Source of the DNA: an uncultured Roseateles sp.
GTDB taxonomy: Bacteria; Pseudomonadota; Gammaproteobacteria; Burkholderiales; Burkholderiaceae
Assembly (NCBI GenBank): GCA_946886855.1
Contig: CAMPJJ010000007.1
Span: 25,884-89,883 of the forward strand
DNA length: 64,000 bases
Reading direction: 5' to 3'
Below the pieces are notes generated by a model. The model did not search any database, had not been told where the DNA came from, and worked only from the letters and a program-made list of their open reading frames with translations. Positions 62,828-64,000 of this stretch are shown piece by piece (position 1 is the first letter of the stretch; the number at the start of each line of letters is the position of its first letter). Position numbers and translations under genes: made by a program.

Positions 62828-63151
62828 ATGACTTCCAAGAACATCCTGGCTTCCGTCCTCTTTGCTTCCGCCGCCCTGGTGGCCGGCAATGCGATGGCCA
62901 ACGACAACCCGCACACCCAGCCCGTCAACACCCCGAGCGCCGTGAGCCGCGCCGAAGTGCTGGCCGATCTGGAGATCTACCGCGAGTCCGGTCTGGCCGC
63001 CGTCGAGCAGTCGGAAACCTACGGCTACGACAACGCCCGCCGCGACGCCGCCAAGGCCAAGTACGCCGAACTGCGCAGCTCGCCGTACTACGCGACCCTG
63101 GTGAAGAAGTTCGGCGGCAGCGCCCCGGCCACCGCCGTCGCGGGTCGCTGA
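62828..63151 (+). CDS. DUF4148 domain secreted protein
   Basis: The 107-residue precursor has a signal peptide ending near NAMAN (about 25), then SRAEVLADLEIYRESGLAAVEQSETYGYDNARRDAAKAKYAELRSSPYYATLVKKFGG, the DUF4148 pattern of Burkholderiales periplasmic proteins. The role is unknown. AAGGAAAGATC precedes the ATG. Downstream come a heptamer repeat and a strong terminator. Confidence 0.88.
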   Translation: MTSKNILASVLFASAALVAGNAMANDNPHTQPVNTPSAVSRAEVLADLEIYRESGLAAVEQSETYGYDNARRDAAKAKYAELRSSPYYATLVKKFGGSAPATAVAGR

Positions 63152-63163
63152 TCCCTGTTCCCC

Positions 63164-63184
63164 GTTTCCTGTTTCCTGTTTCCG
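63164..63184. repeat. GTTTCC(T/G) heptamer repeat
   Basis: Three copies of GTTTCC(T/G) lie 13 bp after the DUF4148 stop, with a GTTCCCC-like copy just before. No structure is evident. Confidence 0.8.
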
Positions 63185-63323
63185 ATACCTGCCTGCAAGA
63201 AACCCCTGAGAGAGAACTCGAACAATAGATTGGTAGAGCGCACTTTTTGAGGTCAAGGGCTCCGGCCCTGGTCGGTGGCGGTTCTCCGCACTCCTCCCTC
63301 CTGTCCGTCACCGACCGCCTATA

Positions 63324-63366
63324 CCCCCCTCGGATGAGCCGCTGCTCGCCGAGGGGGTTTTCTTTT
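63324..63366 (+). terminator. terminator after the DUF4148 gene
   Basis: The stem CCCCCTCGG (63325-63333) / CCGAGGGGG (63349-63357) encloses an inner GAGC/GCTC stem and is followed by TTTTCTTTT. It ends about 170 bp after the DUF4148 stop. Confidence 0.92.
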
Positions 63367-63603
63367 GCTTAAGCAGGGATTAAGTATCCGCCCCGCCGGC
63401 CTCTGACGGATATTCAAAAGCAGGCGCAACATATTCGTCCGGCATCCGCCCAGAATTCGAGCCCAATTCGCCCGGATCGCCCCGGCGGCCGGCATGACCC
63501 AGGAATGCGGCGCGGAGCGCGCACGACCGTGCGGAATCCCGGAGAATCGCCCCGCGGCTCCCCAGCAGTCCCCCTTCCGGGGCCGCCTGATCAAGGGCAT
63601 CGG
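63367..63603. other. upstream region of the truncated lysR gene
   Basis: This 237-bp stretch after the terminator probably holds the promoter of the last gene. It includes TTAAGCAGGGATTAAG (63369-63384) with two TTAA pairs. No gene with an RBS is seen. Confidence 0.4.
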
Positions 63604-64000
63604 ATGGACCGGATCGTGCAAATGCGGGCGTTCGCCCGGGTGGTGGAAACCGGCAGCTTCACGAAGGCGGCCGACTCGATGGATCTCCCCAAGGCCAGCC
63701 TGACGCGGCTGGTGCAGGCGCTGGAGGCGCGCTTGCGGGTCCAGCTGCTGACGCGCACCACCCGCAAGGTGACCGTCACGCAGGACGGCGCCGCCTATTA
63801 CGAGCGCACCATGGCCCTGCTGAGCGAGCTCGAGGCCATCGACCAGGGGATGCTCCACGACCAGAGCAGACCGCGCGGCCGGCTGCGCGTCGACGTGACC
63901 ACGTTGACGGGCTCGCGGGTGCTGATCCCCGCGTTGGGGGACTTTCATGCGCGTTACCCCGACATCCAGATCGCGCTGGGCGTCAGCGATCGCGCGATCG
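63604..64000 (+). CDS. LysR-family transcriptional regulator, N-terminal part (3' truncated)
   Basis: The frame opens at ATG 63604 and runs off the right edge after 132 residues. It starts [44 protein letters not shown], a LysR winged HTH of the SxxxAA type. The effector domain begins [24 protein letters not shown] and is cut. AAGGG lies about 8 nt upstream. The rest of the protein and its targets are outside the window. Confidence 0.92.
   Translation, partial: MDRIVQMRAFARVVETGSFTKAADSMDLPKASLTRLVQALEARLRVQLLTRTTRKVTVTQDGAAYYERTMALLSELEAIDQGMLHDQSRPRGRLRVDVTTLTGSRVLIPALGDFHARYPDIQIALGVSDRAI

Overview
The window is chromosomal DNA of a high-GC betaproteobacterium, most likely order Burkholderiales (Roseateles/Mitsuaria/Rubrivivax-like). 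The evidence is a strong G/C bias at third codon positions, a Bug-family tricarboxylate-type substrate-binding protein, a DUF4148 secreted protein, DUF4124 and SPOR proteins, several divergent LysR pairs, and a gatB / DUF4124 / pyrE / xthA neighbourhood. The genus is inference. No rRNA, tRNA, CRISPR array, phage or transposase gene was recognised. Both edges cut genes: gatB on the left and a lysR on the right.

Region by region. 0-6.9 kb: the 3' end of gatB, a DUF4124 gene coupled to pyrE, a TonB-dependent receptor, xthA and a Bug-type binding protein. 6.9-12.4 kb: two overlapping, paralogous TPR-transmembrane-GGDEF genes behind a uracil/xanthine permease. 12.5-13.5 kb: a TetR repressor and a 39-residue membrane peptide, each preceded by the same 18-bp palindrome, which is the most attractive small unit in the window. 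13.5-18.1 kb: an Arc-like protein with an SPFH protein, dsbA, a SPOR protein and argS. 18.2-23.9 kb: a Ser/Thr kinase fused to a cyclic-nucleotide-binding-like domain, psiF, a DUF2214 membrane protein, and lysR divergent from glcB (malate synthase G). 24-35 kb: three large TonB-dependent receptors and a secreted S9 peptidase, which reads as an oligopeptide or siderophore-peptide acquisition island. 35-41.5 kb: a FAD reductase, a class II glutamine amidotransferase, a LytS/LytTR two-component pair and a large secreted alpha/beta-hydrolase coupled to the response regulator. 41.6-47.6 kb: a complete tripartite RND efflux operon. 47.9-52.6 kb: a POT peptide transporter and a zntA/cadA-type metal ATPase divergent from a MerR regulator. 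52.6-58.6 kb: two lysR genes beside a haloalkane-dehalogenase-like hydrolase and an atypical SDR, then a degenerate HD-GYP protein and a galactose-mutarotase-like protein. 58.8-64 kb: a SulP transporter, an MHS-type MFS transporter, a LysE exporter, a DUF4148 protein and a truncated lysR.

Themes. Second-messenger signalling recurs: two GGEEF cyclases, a degenerate HD-GYP protein and a kinase with a CNB-like domain. Peptide acquisition could be a shared job of the TonB receptors, the S9 peptidase and the POT transporter. Most transcription units end in clear stem-loops. Several intergenic gaps carry short tandem repeats of 7, 9 or 11 nt or large GC-rich inverted repeats that the genes do not explain.
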